DNA of 64,000 bases from an uncultured Lachnospiraceae bacterium. GTDB taxonomy: Bacteria > Bacillota > Clostridia > Lachnospirales > Lachnospiraceae. The stretch spans positions 5,030 through 69,029 of the forward strand of contig CAJUMC010000004.1 of NCBI GenBank assembly GCA_910587085.1, read 5' to 3'. Each line of letters begins with the position of its first letter. The stretch's first letter is position 1. The position numbers and the translations under genes were made by a program. Shown piece by piece: positions 25,514 through 34,324 of the stretch. The notes under the pieces are model-generated. The model was given only the letters and a program-made list of their open reading frames with translations, had not been told where the DNA came from and did no database searches.

Positions 25514-25542
25514 ATTATGCACAATATCCAAACGATTGTCAA
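25514..25542 (-). promoter_or_regulatory. Promoter of the radical SAM / DNA-repair operon
   Basis: TTGACA (25537-25542) and CATAAT (25514-25519) on the minus strand are 17 bp apart, close to the sigma-A ideal. A strong promoter held down by LexA is the classic SOS layout. Confidence 0.82.
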
Positions 25543-25696
25543 TATATAAATATGTATTTCAGCTTGACATTCTATCCGTGGAAAATCCTTTCTCCGCGTG
25601 ATTTGCCGCCCTCTTTATCCTGCAAAGCTTCCTCAGCCCTGTGCGACCGGGATTCGTGCTTAAGAAAACGGGACGGATAACCCGCCCGGCATGCAC

Positions 25697-25741
25697 AAAA
25701 AAATCAGCAGGAGAGCCGGTTCGGCGTTCCTGCTGATTTTT
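25697..25741 (-). terminator. Intrinsic terminator of the xylanase operon
   Basis: The arms AAAATCAGCAGGA and TCCTGCTGATTTT form a perfect stem, with A and T runs on either side, so it can work in both directions. It lies about 70 bp after the xylanase stop. The rest of the gap 25543-25812 holds nothing recognised; a 63-codon frame here is just the terminator and flanks. Confidence 0.88.
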
Positions 25742-25812
25742 CATAATCATATTTCCGGCACCTATAAAATCCGGATGTTTTCCATTCCTATATCTTTTAA
25801 TTAAGCCGTCCG

Positions 25813-27186
25813 CTATTTCTTTACAACATCAAGAATCCGGAAAAGTGCTTCCTTCGGCTGCAGCTCTCCGTCAAACAGTCTGGAATATTCCTTGTTGTCC
25901 GGATAAAGCATGTATTCGTCCATCAGCCCGAAAAACGTTACGCTCGTGATATTCGCCTTTCCGCCACCGGCCGTATCCATCTCTGTCAGAAGCTCCAGCA
26001 TTTCCTGATACCGCATCGCCTGGGCAAGCAGAGTCCGCTCATCCGGCTTCTCGATGGCGACATTAATTGTAAGCTCGGTAATCTGAATCTCCAGACCCAG
26101 CTCCGCAAAATTCTCGATGGCACGCTGCACGCTTCCGGTCCGGCCCTTGATATCCGGATCATCCCGGCCGATGTACGACTGCATTCCAACGCCGTCCACC
26201 AGGCCCTTCTCCGCCAGATCCTTTAAAAGCAGACAGATTTTTTCGTTTTTCACCGGCTGGAACGTATTGTAATCATTGTAAAACAACTTGACATCCGACG
26301 GTGCATATTTCCTGGCGTACTCGAACGCCTTCTCCACATAATCCGCTCCGACGACCTTGTACCAGAGATTTTCCTCCTCGCCGTTCTTGGTGCGGATAAA
26401 ATAGCCCGTTTCGGTCTCGTGCGAGCCGACAGCCGGCTCCACGGCCTCGTTCACTACATCCCAGCAATAGATCACGCCCGGATAATTTTCCGAGGTAAAG
26501 GTGAGCACCTGCTTAATATAGCTTTCCATACGGGCAAGCATCGTATCGCGGTCAACAAAATCCGCGTCGTCCTCATAGCCCTCGCGGAAAAACCAGTCCG
26601 GCACCTGCGCATGCCATACCAGCGTATGCCCGCGCATTGGAATCCCGTTCTCCTTGCAGAAATCAAGCGCTTCGATGCATGGGTCAAATTTCACTGCCGG
26701 CATCCCGTCGCCGTTTTTGCTGTTTTCGATGCTGCCGGCCTGATTGAGCAGATAGGAAGGCTTCATCAGATTGGTCAGCGTCGTGCTGTTAAAATGATGC
26801 TTCACAACTTCTGACATCGCCTCGGAGCGTACCATAACGACATCGGCCGCATATCCTGTCAGACCGACGCCGATCTTGAAATAATCGCTGTAGACATCCT
26901 TCAGCGAAGGAAGAGCGACCGCCGGCCCGATATTCATATTCTCCACGATCCATTCCGGCGGTATCTCGGTCGGCGTCGGTTCCGGAGTCGGCGTGGCGGC
27001 TTCAGTCGGCGTCGGCTCTGGGGTCGGTGTGGCGGCCGGCGTCAGGGTTGCCTCCGGAGTCGGGGAAACATCCGCACTCTGCTCCGGCTCTTTCCCGCAG
27101 GCGGTCAGCCCCGTCGCTGCAATTACGGCCGCCATTGCGGCAACCGCAAAATTTTTTCCAGCCTTTTCCAGTTTTCTTATAAGCAC
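25813..27186 (-). CDS. GH10 endo-beta-1,4-xylanase lipoprotein
   Basis: Lipoprotein of 457 residues that should cut xylan at the cell surface. The signal peptide ends in a lipobox LTAC (Cys at about 30). A flexible linker of Thr-Pro-Glu-Pro repeats (about 40-77) follows. The catalytic domain (about 95-457) has GHTLVWHAQVPDWF, acid/base Glu in WDVVNEAVE and nucleophile Glu in QITELTINV, all GH10 hallmarks. No carbohydrate-binding module is seen. It starts with GTG directly after GAGAGGAGG, 8 bp behind the DUF4867 gene, so both share one transcript. The typical GH10 domain length is kept. Confidence 0.9.
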   Translation of the reverse strand: MLIRKLEKAGKNFAVAAMAAVIAATGLTACGKEPEQSADVSPTPEATLTPAATPTPEPTPTEAATPTPEPTPTEIPPEWIVENMNIGPAVALPSLKDVYSDYFKIGVGLTGYAADVVMVRSEAMSEVVKHHFNSTTLTNLMKPSYLLNQAGSIENSKNGDGMPAVKFDPCIEALDFCKENGIPMRGHTLVWHAQVPDWFFREGYEDDADFVDRDTMLARMESYIKQVLTFTSENYPGVIYCWDVVNEAVEPAVGSHETETGYFIRTKNGEEENLWYKVVGADYVEKAFEYARKYAPSDVKLFYNDYNTFQPVKNEKICLLLKDLAEKGLVDGVGMQSYIGRDDPDIKGRTGSVQRAIENFAELGLEIQITELTINVAIEKPDERTLLAQAMRYQEMLELLTEMDTAGGGKANITSVTFFGLMDEYMLYPDNKEYSRLFDGELQPKEALFRILDVVKK

Positions 27187-27194
27187 GCCTCCTC

Positions 27195-27836
27195 TCAGAT
27201 CAGCTCTGAAATGTCGATATTCTCACCGGTAATGCCGACTACGGCGCCCTGCTTTGCCTCGGAGGTATCCTTATGCGCAATCAGCCACTTGTTCAGTGCA
27301 AACAGACGGTCATCCTCGGAATTTTTGCTCACAATCTCCGGCTTCGGGCCGTTTGTCCCTCTCGGAAGCACGATCGCGACGCGGAAGCTCTGTCCGTTTT
27401 TCGCACTGCACGGCGCGTAGTGCATCGTCGTCGCATAAAGCTCGACCGCCGTTCCCTTTTCCACAAGAAACGCCTCAACCTTTGAGGAATCAATGCTGCC
27501 GGAAGCCGCATCCTGCAGCCGCGCCACAAGAAGCACCGCGTCGTCCGCAGCGATGTTAATCTCGCTGTCCTTGTGATATTCCAGACAGTTCAGCAGCGTA
27601 TTCGTACCGTTGCAGTAGCCGATCTCGATCGGGAGACCTCCGTAGCAGTTGCTCTGAAGCTCCTTCGCCGCTGCCGTGGCTTCCAGGTTTGCGTCCGAAG
27701 CTACATAAATCACATGATCCGGCGCCTCCGTCGTTTTTGTCAGGATATCGAGCAGCTCCGCAAAATCATAGCCTTCCAGTACTCTGCCGTATTCCCGGAA
27801 CGCAGCATCCTTTACATTCTGAATTTTCAAGCCCAT
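27195..27836 (-). CDS. DUF4867 family protein
   Basis: Protein of 213 residues. The sequence (REYGRVLEGYDFAELL near the start, GGLPIEIGYCNGTNTLLN and LYATTMHYAPCSAK in the middle, NKWLIAHK and VGITGENIDISEL at the end) fits DUF4867, which has a cupin-like pattern; this is recalled, not searched. The function is unknown. I chose the ATG at 27836 because a longer frame to 27965 would include the promoter leader; AGAGGGTAGG lies just upstream. The xylanase gene follows after 8 bp, which suggests a part in carbohydrate handling. Confidence 0.82.
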   Translation of the reverse strand: MGLKIQNVKDAAFREYGRVLEGYDFAELLDILTKTTEAPDHVIYVASDANLEATAAAKELQSNCYGGLPIEIGYCNGTNTLLNCLEYHKDSEINIAADDAVLLVARLQDAASGSIDSSKVEAFLVEKGTAVELYATTMHYAPCSAKNGQSFRVAIVLPRGTNGPKPEIVSKNSEDDRLFALNKWLIAHKDTSEAKQGAVVGITGENIDISELI

Positions 27837-27992
27837 AAAAAACCTACCCTCTTTCTGTGCCCCTGATGCACGATTGTAATAATGCCATCCCCTGCGCAAG
27901 CCGCCCATACACGATACACAGCATACCGGCACATACAGTATCTGTGCCGCAGATATCCCCCGCATACCAGGCTGTCCGCAGTTCTGTCACCG

Positions 27993-28026
27993 ATTATATC
28001 ATAACCAGAATTCCTGTTTTTTTCAA
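27993..28026 (-). promoter_or_regulatory. Promoter of the DUF4867-xylanase operon
   Basis: TTGAAA (28021-28026) and TATGAT (27998-28003) on the minus strand are 17 bp apart; TATAAT also overlaps at 27993-27998. The leader is about 155 nt and shows no clear riboswitch. It lies right behind the fhs terminator. Confidence 0.72.
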
Positions 28027-28068
28027 CTCAAATCCTGCTGTCTGCTGCTCAAAAACAGCGAATCGTGA

Positions 28069-28103
28069 CAAAACAGGGCTGCGCCGTCCGCGGCACGGCC
28101 CTG
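28069..28103 (-). terminator. Intrinsic terminator after fhs
   Basis: On the minus strand CAGGGC pairs with GCCCTG and an inner GTGCCG with CGGCGC, followed by TTTTG. It lies about 80 bp after the fhs stop. Confidence 0.7.
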
Positions 28104-28183
28104 AAATTTCTCCGTTCCAAAAGCCTGCCCTTTCGGCGGCTCCGGCCTGCTGTTTCGCAGACGCCCTCCGCCTCCGGGCAGCG

Positions 28184-29854
28184 TCAGAACAGTCCTGTGA
28201 TAACTCCCTCATCATTCACGTCGATCCGCTCCGCTGCCGGGGACTTCGACAGGCCCGGCATGGTCACGATCGCACCGGTCAGCGCCACGACAAAGCCCGC
28301 CCCCGCACACACATAAACCTCGCGGATATGGACGGTGAATCCGGAAGGCCGGCCGAGCCTGGACGGATCATCCGACAGCGAATACTGCGTTTTCGCCATG
28401 CAGACAGGGAAGGAATCAAAACCAAGCTCCGCAAGACGGCTCAGCTGCTTTTTCGCCGCTGCGTCGAATGTCACGCCGTCCGCCCCGTAAATTTCCCGGG
28501 CAACGGTCTCGATTTTTTCCTTCAGGCTCAGATCATCCGCATACAGCGGACGGAAACGGCTCTCTTTTTGTTCCAGCGTCTCCAGCACCTTTTCGGCAAG
28601 CGCAACGCCGCCCTCGCCGCCTTTCCCCCACACCTCGGAGAGGGCAAACTCGCAGCTGCGCTCCTCGCAGAAGGCCTTGACAAACGCCAGCTCCGCATCC
28701 GTGTCGCTCACAAAGCGGTTCAGCGTCACGATGCACGGCACCCCGTACTTCTGAACATTTTCGATATGCTTTTCCAGATTGACGATCCCCCGCCGCAGTG
28801 CGTCCATATTCTCTGCCGAAAGCTCCTCCTTTAAAACTCCGCCGTTGTACTTGAGCGCGCGCACCGTCGCCACAAGCACCACGGCATCCGGCTTCAGGCC
28901 GGCCATGCGGCATTTGATATCAAAAAACTTTTCCGCGCCGAGATCCGCGCCGAAGCCCGCCTCGGTAATTACATAATCCGCCAGCTTCAGGGCCGTCTTT
29001 GTCGCGCGGACAGAATTGCAGCCGTGCGCAATATTTGCAAACGGACCGCCGTGTACGATTGCCGGAGTGTTCTCCAGCGTCTGAATCAGATTCGGCCGGA
29101 TCGCGTCCTTCAGCAGCGCCGCCATTGCACCGACCGCTTTCAGATCGGCCGCCGTCACCGGCTTTCCGTCAAATGTGTACGCTGCAATTATCCTTGCCAG
29201 CCGCTTTTTCAGATCCTCCATATCGTCCGCGAGGCACAAAATCGCCATAATCTCCGAGGCAACCGTGATAACAAAGTGATCTTCGCGCACAACGCCGTCC
29301 GTTTTTTTCCCCAGGCCGATCACAATATTGCGCAGCGCGCGGTCGTTCATGTCCTCGCAGCGCTTCCACGCAATCTGATTCGGATCAATATTCAGCGCGT
29401 TTCCCTGCATAAGGTGGTTGTCAAGCATTGCCGCAAGCAGATTGTTGGCGGAAGTAACCGCATGAAAATCTCCGGTAAAGTGAAGGTTCAGATCTTCCAT
29501 CGGCACAACCTGCGCCATCCCGCCGCCGGCCGCCCCGCCCTTGATGCCGAAGCACGGCCCGAGCGAAGGCTCCCGCAGCGCAATCACGGCCTTTTTTCCC
29601 AGTCTGCCGAACGCCTGCCCGAGTCCTACCGTCGTTGTGGTCTTGCCCTCCCCGGCCGGCGTCGGATTGACCGCCGTCACAAGCACAAGCCTTCCGTCGC
29701 TCCTGCCCTCAAGCTTTGCATAGAGACTATCAGAAAACTTTGCCTTGTATTTTCCGTAATAGTCCAGATCCTCCTCGCTGATTCCGAGCTTTTCCGCCAC
29801 TCTTCCGATCGGCTGCATGCTGGCCGCCTGAGCAATTTCAATGTCTGATTTCAT
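28184..29854 (-). CDS. fhs: Formate-tetrahydrofolate ligase
   Basis: Enzyme of 556 residues that makes 10-formyl-THF from formate, THF and ATP, for one-carbon supply or acetogenesis. The P-loop is TPAGEGKTTTTVGLGQAFG at about 67-85. GPCFGIKGGAAGGGMAQV and the TGDFHAVTSANNLLAAM region are family signatures. The length equals the usual 556-560. I chose the ATG at 29854, preceded by AAAGGAAGG; a longer frame to 29992 has no support. A TATAAT at 29933-29938 may be its promoter. It stands where sigG often follows sigE in related genomes. Confidence 0.95.
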   Translation of the reverse strand: MKSDIEIAQAASMQPIGRVAEKLGISEEDLDYYGKYKAKFSDSLYAKLEGRSDGRLVLVTAVNPTPAGEGKTTTTVGLGQAFGRLGKKAVIALREPSLGPCFGIKGGAAGGGMAQVVPMEDLNLHFTGDFHAVTSANNLLAAMLDNHLMQGNALNIDPNQIAWKRCEDMNDRALRNIVIGLGKKTDGVVREDHFVITVASEIMAILCLADDMEDLKKRLARIIAAYTFDGKPVTAADLKAVGAMAALLKDAIRPNLIQTLENTPAIVHGGPFANIAHGCNSVRATKTALKLADYVITEAGFGADLGAEKFFDIKCRMAGLKPDAVVLVATVRALKYNGGVLKEELSAENMDALRRGIVNLEKHIENVQKYGVPCIVTLNRFVSDTDAELAFVKAFCEERSCEFALSEVWGKGGEGGVALAEKVLETLEQKESRFRPLYADDLSLKEKIETVAREIYGADGVTFDAAAKKQLSRLAELGFDSFPVCMAKTQYSLSDDPSRLGRPSGFTVHIREVYVCAGAGFVVALTGAIVTMPGLSKSPAAERIDVNDEGVITGLF

Positions 29855-29932
29855 AACACCGCGCCTTCCTTTCCTTTCCCGTAAAAGCTCTTCGCTCCCG
29901 GGACCGCTTTCGTCTGACCAATTCGTAGTGCC

Positions 29933-29938
29933 ATTATA
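29933..29938 (-). promoter_or_regulatory. Probable -10 of fhs promoter
   Basis: GCTATAATGG on the minus strand contains a perfect TATAAT about 80 bp before fhs. The -35 at 17 bp is poor (TTCCTT), so the assignment is modest. The gap between sigE and fhs has no other recognised element. Confidence 0.45.
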
Positions 29939-30065
29939 GCAAAGACGGAAGAAAAAAGGAAGCATTTTCTTTTGCCCGCATCCGTACAGCATCCGTATAT
30001 CAGCCGCAGAGCGCAGCAGATGCAGCTGCAGACCTGGGGATTACAGCAGTCGCCGAAGGCCTGCT

Positions 30066-30818
30066 CTACAGGGAGGTCGTTCCGCAGCTTAACATTTCTT
30101 TTTTCAGCCGCTTCATAATCTTTTTTTCCAGCCTCGATATGTAGGACTGCGAGATGCCGAGAAGATCCGCAACCTCCTTCTGCGTGCGCTCCCGCCCGTC
30201 GCTGGTATTCAGCCCGAAGCGGAGCTTGACAATGATTTTTTCCCTCTCGCCGAGCTTTTCCAGCGCCTTGTATAAAAGCTTTTTGTCCGCCTCCGCCTCG
30301 ATGCTGCGGTAGATCCCGTCCTCCTCCGTTCCGAGGATATCGGAGAGCAGAAGCTCGTTTCCGTCCCAGTCCACATTCAGCGGCTCGTCAATGGAAACCT
30401 CCATTTTCAGCTTGCTGTTCCGCCTCAGATACATCAGGATCTCGTTCTCGATGCAGCGGGATGCGTAGGTCGCCAGCTTAATGTTTTTGGCCGGGTTAAA
30501 GGTATTGATCGCCTTCATCAGCCCGATCGTTCCGATGGAAATCAGATCCTCCACCCCGACCCCGGTATTGTCAAATTTCTTTGCTATGTAGACAACAAGC
30601 CTGAGATTATGTTTTGCCAGCACTGCCCGTGCTGTCGAATCCTCCGACGTGCCGAGCAGCGAGAGCGCATCCGCCTCCTGGGTCGGGCTTAACGGGGCCG
30701 GCAGAATCTCCGAGCCGCCTATGTAATGGATATCTCCTTTTTTCCGGAACAGCATCGCCAGCAGATTCGGCTTCATGCGAAGCTGGAATTTGTTCGGCAG
30801 TACAATTTTAAAAAGCAT
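30066..30818 (-). CDS. sigE: Pro-sigma-E, early mother-cell sporulation sigma factor
   Basis: Sigma-70 protein of 250 residues. The first 31 or so residues are a basic, hydrophobic pro-sequence that ends before the conserved HYIGGSEILPAPLS, where SpoIIGA cuts. Region 2 (EDLISIGTIGLMKAINTFNP, ATYASRCIENEILMYLRR) and region 4 with the helix-turn-helix TQKEVADLLGISQSYISRLE are complete. It directs mother-cell transcription after asymmetric division. It follows spoIIGA after 15 bp, as in Bacillus, so both depend on the promoter at 31791-31823. Confidence 0.95.
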   Translation of the reverse strand: MLFKIVLPNKFQLRMKPNLLAMLFRKKGDIHYIGGSEILPAPLSPTQEADALSLLGTSEDSTARAVLAKHNLRLVVYIAKKFDNTGVGVEDLISIGTIGLMKAINTFNPAKNIKLATYASRCIENEILMYLRRNSKLKMEVSIDEPLNVDWDGNELLLSDILGTEEDGIYRSIEAEADKKLLYKALEKLGEREKIIVKLRFGLNTSDGRERTQKEVADLLGISQSYISRLEKKIMKRLKKEMLSCGTTSL

Positions 30819-30833
30819 ATTTTCCTTCCTTTC

Positions 30834-31664
30834 TCATTCCGATATGAAATCCGGCAATAAATCCGGATGCAAAATCATTTGATATTCCGTCCTCCCTGCC
30901 TCGAAATCCGCGCAGACCGCCACAACTCTGCCAGGTCTTACTTCTCCCTGCGGGAGAAAAAGCGCCAGCCCGGACAGCTCGGTTCCCTCCAGAATTCCCT
31001 CCCGGTTCCCGACCGAACGGAACGGAACAAACCGGCTTTTCTGCGGCTCCGCTTTCAGTCCCTCACGCACCGCGCTGATCAGCGCCCGGTCGGTGAGCAG
31101 AACAACCGGGCGGCCGCCGAACGGTTCATAAAGACAATTCCCCGTATCCAGCAGCCCGCGGCAGTGCACCTCGCGTCCGAACAGATGAAATTTCACCGGA
31201 TAAATCCGGCGTTTTCTATTCTCCTGCCGCCTCGAACGGACAAACAGAATGCATCCTGTTCCTGCTGCCGTTACTGCGGCAAGACCTGCTGCGGAAAGGG
31301 AAAGCCTGCTCTCCCGTATTCCCCACTGTCCGAGCAGCGCCGTGCCGAAGCCGGAAATCATTCCGCCCAGCACAAAGGCGACGGCAAGCAGAACAGTCCC
31401 TCTGTGCAGCACGGTTCTTCCGTCTCCGCCGAATGCCATCCAGGCCAGCAGCCATGCGCAGGCCAGAAGGCCGGCAACTGCAGCAATGCCCTGCAGCCGG
31501 AGAAACACCGGGATACAGGCTGCAGCTCCCCCGGCGGCGGACGCAGCCAATCTTCTGCCGCACCCGGCGCCGCTTTTCAGGAATCGTTCCGTCAGGGTCA
31601 GCAGCAGATAATCCATGGTGAAATTGACAAGAAATATCAAATCAAGATACACCGTTTGTTTCAT
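30834..31664 (-). CDS. spoIIGA: SpoIIGA, pro-sigma-E processing peptidase
   Basis: Membrane aspartic protease of 276 residues. The N-terminal half has about five TM helices (YLDLIFLVNFTMDYLLLTL first). The C-terminal half has the protease motif GLLDTGNCLYEP with catalytic Asp in DTGN. It cuts the pro-sequence from sigma-E in the mother cell after activation by SpoIIR from the forespore; spoIIR is not in this window. AGAGGAT precedes the ATG. It is followed by sigE. Confidence 0.93.
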   Translation of the reverse strand: MKQTVYLDLIFLVNFTMDYLLLTLTERFLKSGAGCGRRLAASAAGGAAACIPVFLRLQGIAAVAGLLACAWLLAWMAFGGDGRTVLHRGTVLLAVAFVLGGMISGFGTALLGQWGIRESRLSLSAAGLAAVTAAGTGCILFVRSRRQENRKRRIYPVKFHLFGREVHCRGLLDTGNCLYEPFGGRPVVLLTDRALISAVREGLKAEPQKSRFVPFRSVGNREGILEGTELSGLALFLPQGEVRPGRVVAVCADFEAGRTEYQMILHPDLLPDFISE

Positions 31665-31790
31665 CTTTATCCTCTATATGCATGTTAATCACTTTATTGG
31701 AGTGCTTTTTCTGCCGCATATTTAGCCGGCGGAAGACGGTGATACGGTCTCCCTCACGGTTTTGTACGGCCTTGGATTGTCTTCCCGGAC

Positions 31791-31823
31791 ATTATAGCAT
31801 GCGTTTTTGTCAGTATCTGTAAA
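31791..31823 (-). promoter_or_regulatory. Candidate Spo0A-type spoIIG promoter with wide spacer
   Basis: TTTACA (31818-31823) and TATAAT (31791-31796) on the minus strand are 21 bp apart, wider than sigma-A allows alone. The Bacillus spoIIG promoter has a 22-bp spacer and needs Spo0A. TGACAAA inside the spacer differs from the Spo0A box TGNCGAA at one position. It lies about 127 bp before spoIIGA. Confidence 0.55.
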
Positions 31824-31898
31824 TTATGGTAAGGATTTCTGTAAGTCATCGCCAGAATACAGCAGAATAAAAGAATATTCGATTGCGTAAGATTGCGT

Positions 31899-31920
31899 AA
31901 AAAGCCCGCTTGGGCAGGCG
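31899..31920 (-). terminator. Intrinsic terminator after ftsZ
   Basis: On the minus strand GCCTGC pairs with GCGGGC (one G-U) around a CCAA loop, followed by TTTTTAC. It is 140 bp after the ftsZ stop and splits the dcw genes from spoIIGA-sigE. A 10-bp tandem repeat GATTGCGTAA is next to it at 31881-31900. Confidence 0.75.
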
Positions 31921-32060
31921 GTATTTTTCTTTGCCAAAGTACCGTTTATACCGAAAAAAACAGGGCAGAAAAGGCTTCTCTCCCTCTTCTGCCCCGCAGA
32001 ATTATCCGTTTTCAGATGCAGCAGCCGTTGTTTTGCTGCGCCGGGCGGCATGTCCCGCTG

Positions 32061-33335
32061 TTATTTATGCCGGCCTTTCAGCAGAAACTCCGGAATTTTG
32101 ATCCCGCCGTCGCGGTTTTCCGTGTTGCCGGTATTCACCGGAGCACCGTAGCCGGCCGGATTGCTTCCGGCGGACGGATTGTTTCTGACAGCCTGATTAT
32201 TGGCACTGCCCGGCTGGCTGCCGCGGTATGTATCCTTCTGCGCAGCCGGATTTGTATAAGGCATCTGAGGCTGAGGCTGAGACTGGGAAACCGCTGGACG
32301 GATGCCGGTGCCGAAGGCTCCCGCCGGCTGCGTACTCTTGCCCGCCGGGCGGTTCAGGAAATCCGCGGTTTTGACTCTTGGCGCCTCCTCCTGCAGTCCG
32401 GTCGCGATTACGGTAATCTTGGCCTGATCCGGCGTTCCCTCGTCGTACACTGCGCCGAAAATAATCGTCGCGCTGTCCCCTGCCAGCTCCTGCACATAAG
32501 TTGCGGCATCGTTCGCCTCGATCAGGCTGATGTCCCCGGAAATATTGATGATGACATGCGTGGCCCCCTGGATCGTCGTTTCGAGGAGCGGGCTGGTGAT
32601 TGCCTGTTTTACAGCATCAATGCACTTGTCGTCCCCGCCGCCGAAGCCGATGCCGATATGGGCAATGCCCTTATCCTTCATGACAGTCTGAACATCCGCA
32701 AAATCAAGATTGATCAGGCCCGGAACATTGATCAGATCGGTGATGCCCTGCACGCCCTGCTGCAGAACCTCGTCCGCCTTGCGCAGTGCATCCGGCATCG
32801 TCGTCCGCCGATCCACGATTTCCAGCAGCTTGTCGTTCGGGATCACTATGAGCGTATCCACACTTTCCTTCAGACGCTCGATCCCGCTGATAGCGTTGTT
32901 CATGCGCTGTTTCGCCTCAAATTTAAACGGCTTGGTCACAATACCCACCGTCAGGATACCAAGGCTCTTTGCGATCTGTGCGACAACCGGAGCTGCTCCC
33001 GTGCCTGTCCCGCCCCCCATGCCGCAGGTGACAAACACCATATCATTGCCCTGGATAATCTCGGTCAGCTCGTCCCGGTTTTCCTCCGCCGCCTTCTCCC
33101 CCACTTCCGGCTGCGCTCCGGCGCCAAGACCCTTTGTAAGCTTTTCGCCGATCTGGATGCACTGCGGAGCCTTGCAGTTTTTCAAATGCTGCTTGTCCGT
33201 ATTCACGCAGACAAATTTGACTCCCTGAATATTTTCCTCTATCATTCGGTTTACCGCGTTATTTCCGGCCCCGCCGACACCGACCACCAGAATTTTCGCT
33301 GACGCTTCCGATTCGTTTGTCCTGATCTCTAACAA
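32061..33335 (-). CDS. ftsZ: Cell division GTPase FtsZ
   Basis: Tubulin homologue of 424 residues that forms the division ring. The GTP-binding signature is GGGTGTG in CGMGGGTGTGAAPVVA, and the N-terminal VVGVGGAGNNAVNRM is present. The core ends at about 315; a long Gln/Pro/Asn-rich linker follows, and the conserved end IKIPEFLLKGRHK binds partners such as FtsA, SepF or ZapA-type proteins. I chose a TTG start at 33335 (MLEIRTNE), because AAGGAGG lies a few bases upstream and inside the longer frame from 33359. ftsA is not in this cluster, as is usual for many Clostridia. Confidence 0.95.
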   Translation of the reverse strand: MLEIRTNESEASAKILVVGVGGAGNNAVNRMIEENIQGVKFVCVNTDKQHLKNCKAPQCIQIGEKLTKGLGAGAQPEVGEKAAEENRDELTEIIQGNDMVFVTCGMGGGTGTGAAPVVAQIAKSLGILTVGIVTKPFKFEAKQRMNNAISGIERLKESVDTLIVIPNDKLLEIVDRRTTMPDALRKADEVLQQGVQGITDLINVPGLINLDFADVQTVMKDKGIAHIGIGFGGGDDKCIDAVKQAITSPLLETTIQGATHVIINISGDISLIEANDAATYVQELAGDSATIIFGAVYDEGTPDQAKITVIATGLQEEAPRVKTADFLNRPAGKSTQPAGAFGTGIRPAVSQSQPQPQMPYTNPAAQKDTYRGSQPGSANNQAVRNNPSAGSNPAGYGAPVNTGNTENRDGGIKIPEFLLKGRHK

Positions 33336-33559
33336 AGTGCTTCCTCCTTCAATTCCCATATTAAAACAAGAAAAGCCCTCTGAAGTTTTACTGTCCGTCT
33401 GCTTTTCTACGCTTAATTTCCATTTATTTCCACGTCATGCGGCGCACCGGACCCCCTGGCCGGTAAACTCACACTGACCCTACCTTATATAATAAAGTGA
33501 AATGCAAAAATAATCAAGCAGAATTTTATATTTCTTGCATTTTTTTCTCAAAAATCTTT

Positions 33560-34324
33560 TTACGGACTTTGCTGCGTTTCTTCTTCCAGAGGCTGTGCCG
33601 TTATCCTGTTATTTCCATTTTCGTAAAGAGTCATATCAATACGCAGACGTCTTCCCTCCGCAGATTCCAGCACGGAGCCAAGCACTGCAAGTACCTCATC
33701 GTAATACTGCCGCTTTCCTAATATCACCTCGCAGCCCTGGGTGCGAAGTTCCACGGCATCATCCGGGCGAAACCGGATTTCCTCCACGATAAGCTCCTGT
33801 TTTTCGATCAGGCGGGCAAGGTTTAAAATAACAGTAAACATTTCTTCCTTTTGTACTTTGAGCTGTTCATGCAGAACTATTCTTGAAAAATTAAGTCCTG
33901 TAATAACAGGTATATCTTCCAGCTTTATCCGCGAGCTTTCTACGACAATTCCGTCCCGATCAAAATACAGATAGCTGCCCCGGTGCATTACGCAGCCGGT
34001 AATCCGCTTCTCATGCACTGTGATTCGGACAACGGAACGGTTCTTCCAATCCGTTTCCACTTTCTCCACAAAGGGGATCGGGTCGGCCCCCCACCACTTC
34101 ATGCGCAGCCAGAACAGCACCGATACCCGATCCGTCGGCTTTGTCATAAGCAGTTCCTCCAGCTCCTGAGCGGTATATCTTGTATTACCCTCAATTTCAA
34201 GCTCCTTCAGCTCGAAGGTTTTGACAAATACAATGAATATCACCGCCAGCAGCAGGCAGAGATATAAAATTACAGTGAACAGCCGCTTTCTTCCCCTGCG
34301 GCGCATCTGTGTTACTTTTCTCAT
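33560..34324 (-). CDS. ftsQ: Division protein FtsQ/DivIB
   Basis: Single-pass membrane protein of 254 residues. A basic cytoplasmic tail is followed by a TM helix (about 16-34), then the POTRA domain (FELKELEIEGNTRYTAQELEELL-like, about 37-110) and the FtsQ/DivIB beta domain. It links FtsL/DivIC to the septal synthases. It is between murA and ftsZ as in other Firmicutes. The ribosome site is weak. The gap of 224 bp to ftsZ holds no recognised element. Confidence 0.88.
   Translation of the reverse strand: MRKVTQMRRRGRKRLFTVILYLCLLLAVIFIVFVKTFELKELEIEGNTRYTAQELEELLMTKPTDRVSVLFWLRMKWWGADPIPFVEKVETDWKNRSVVRITVHEKRITGCVMHRGSYLYFDRDGIVVESSRIKLEDIPVITGLNFSRIVLHEQLKVQKEEMFTVILNLARLIEKQELIVEEIRFRPDDAVELRTQGCEVILGKRQYYDEVLAVLGSVLESAEGRRLRIDMTLYENGNNRITAQPLEEETQQSP

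Noticed and set aside
25559..25750. 63-codon minus-strand frame between the xylanase and the radical SAM operon
   Set aside because: It runs through the xylanase terminator and has no ribosome site or known features.
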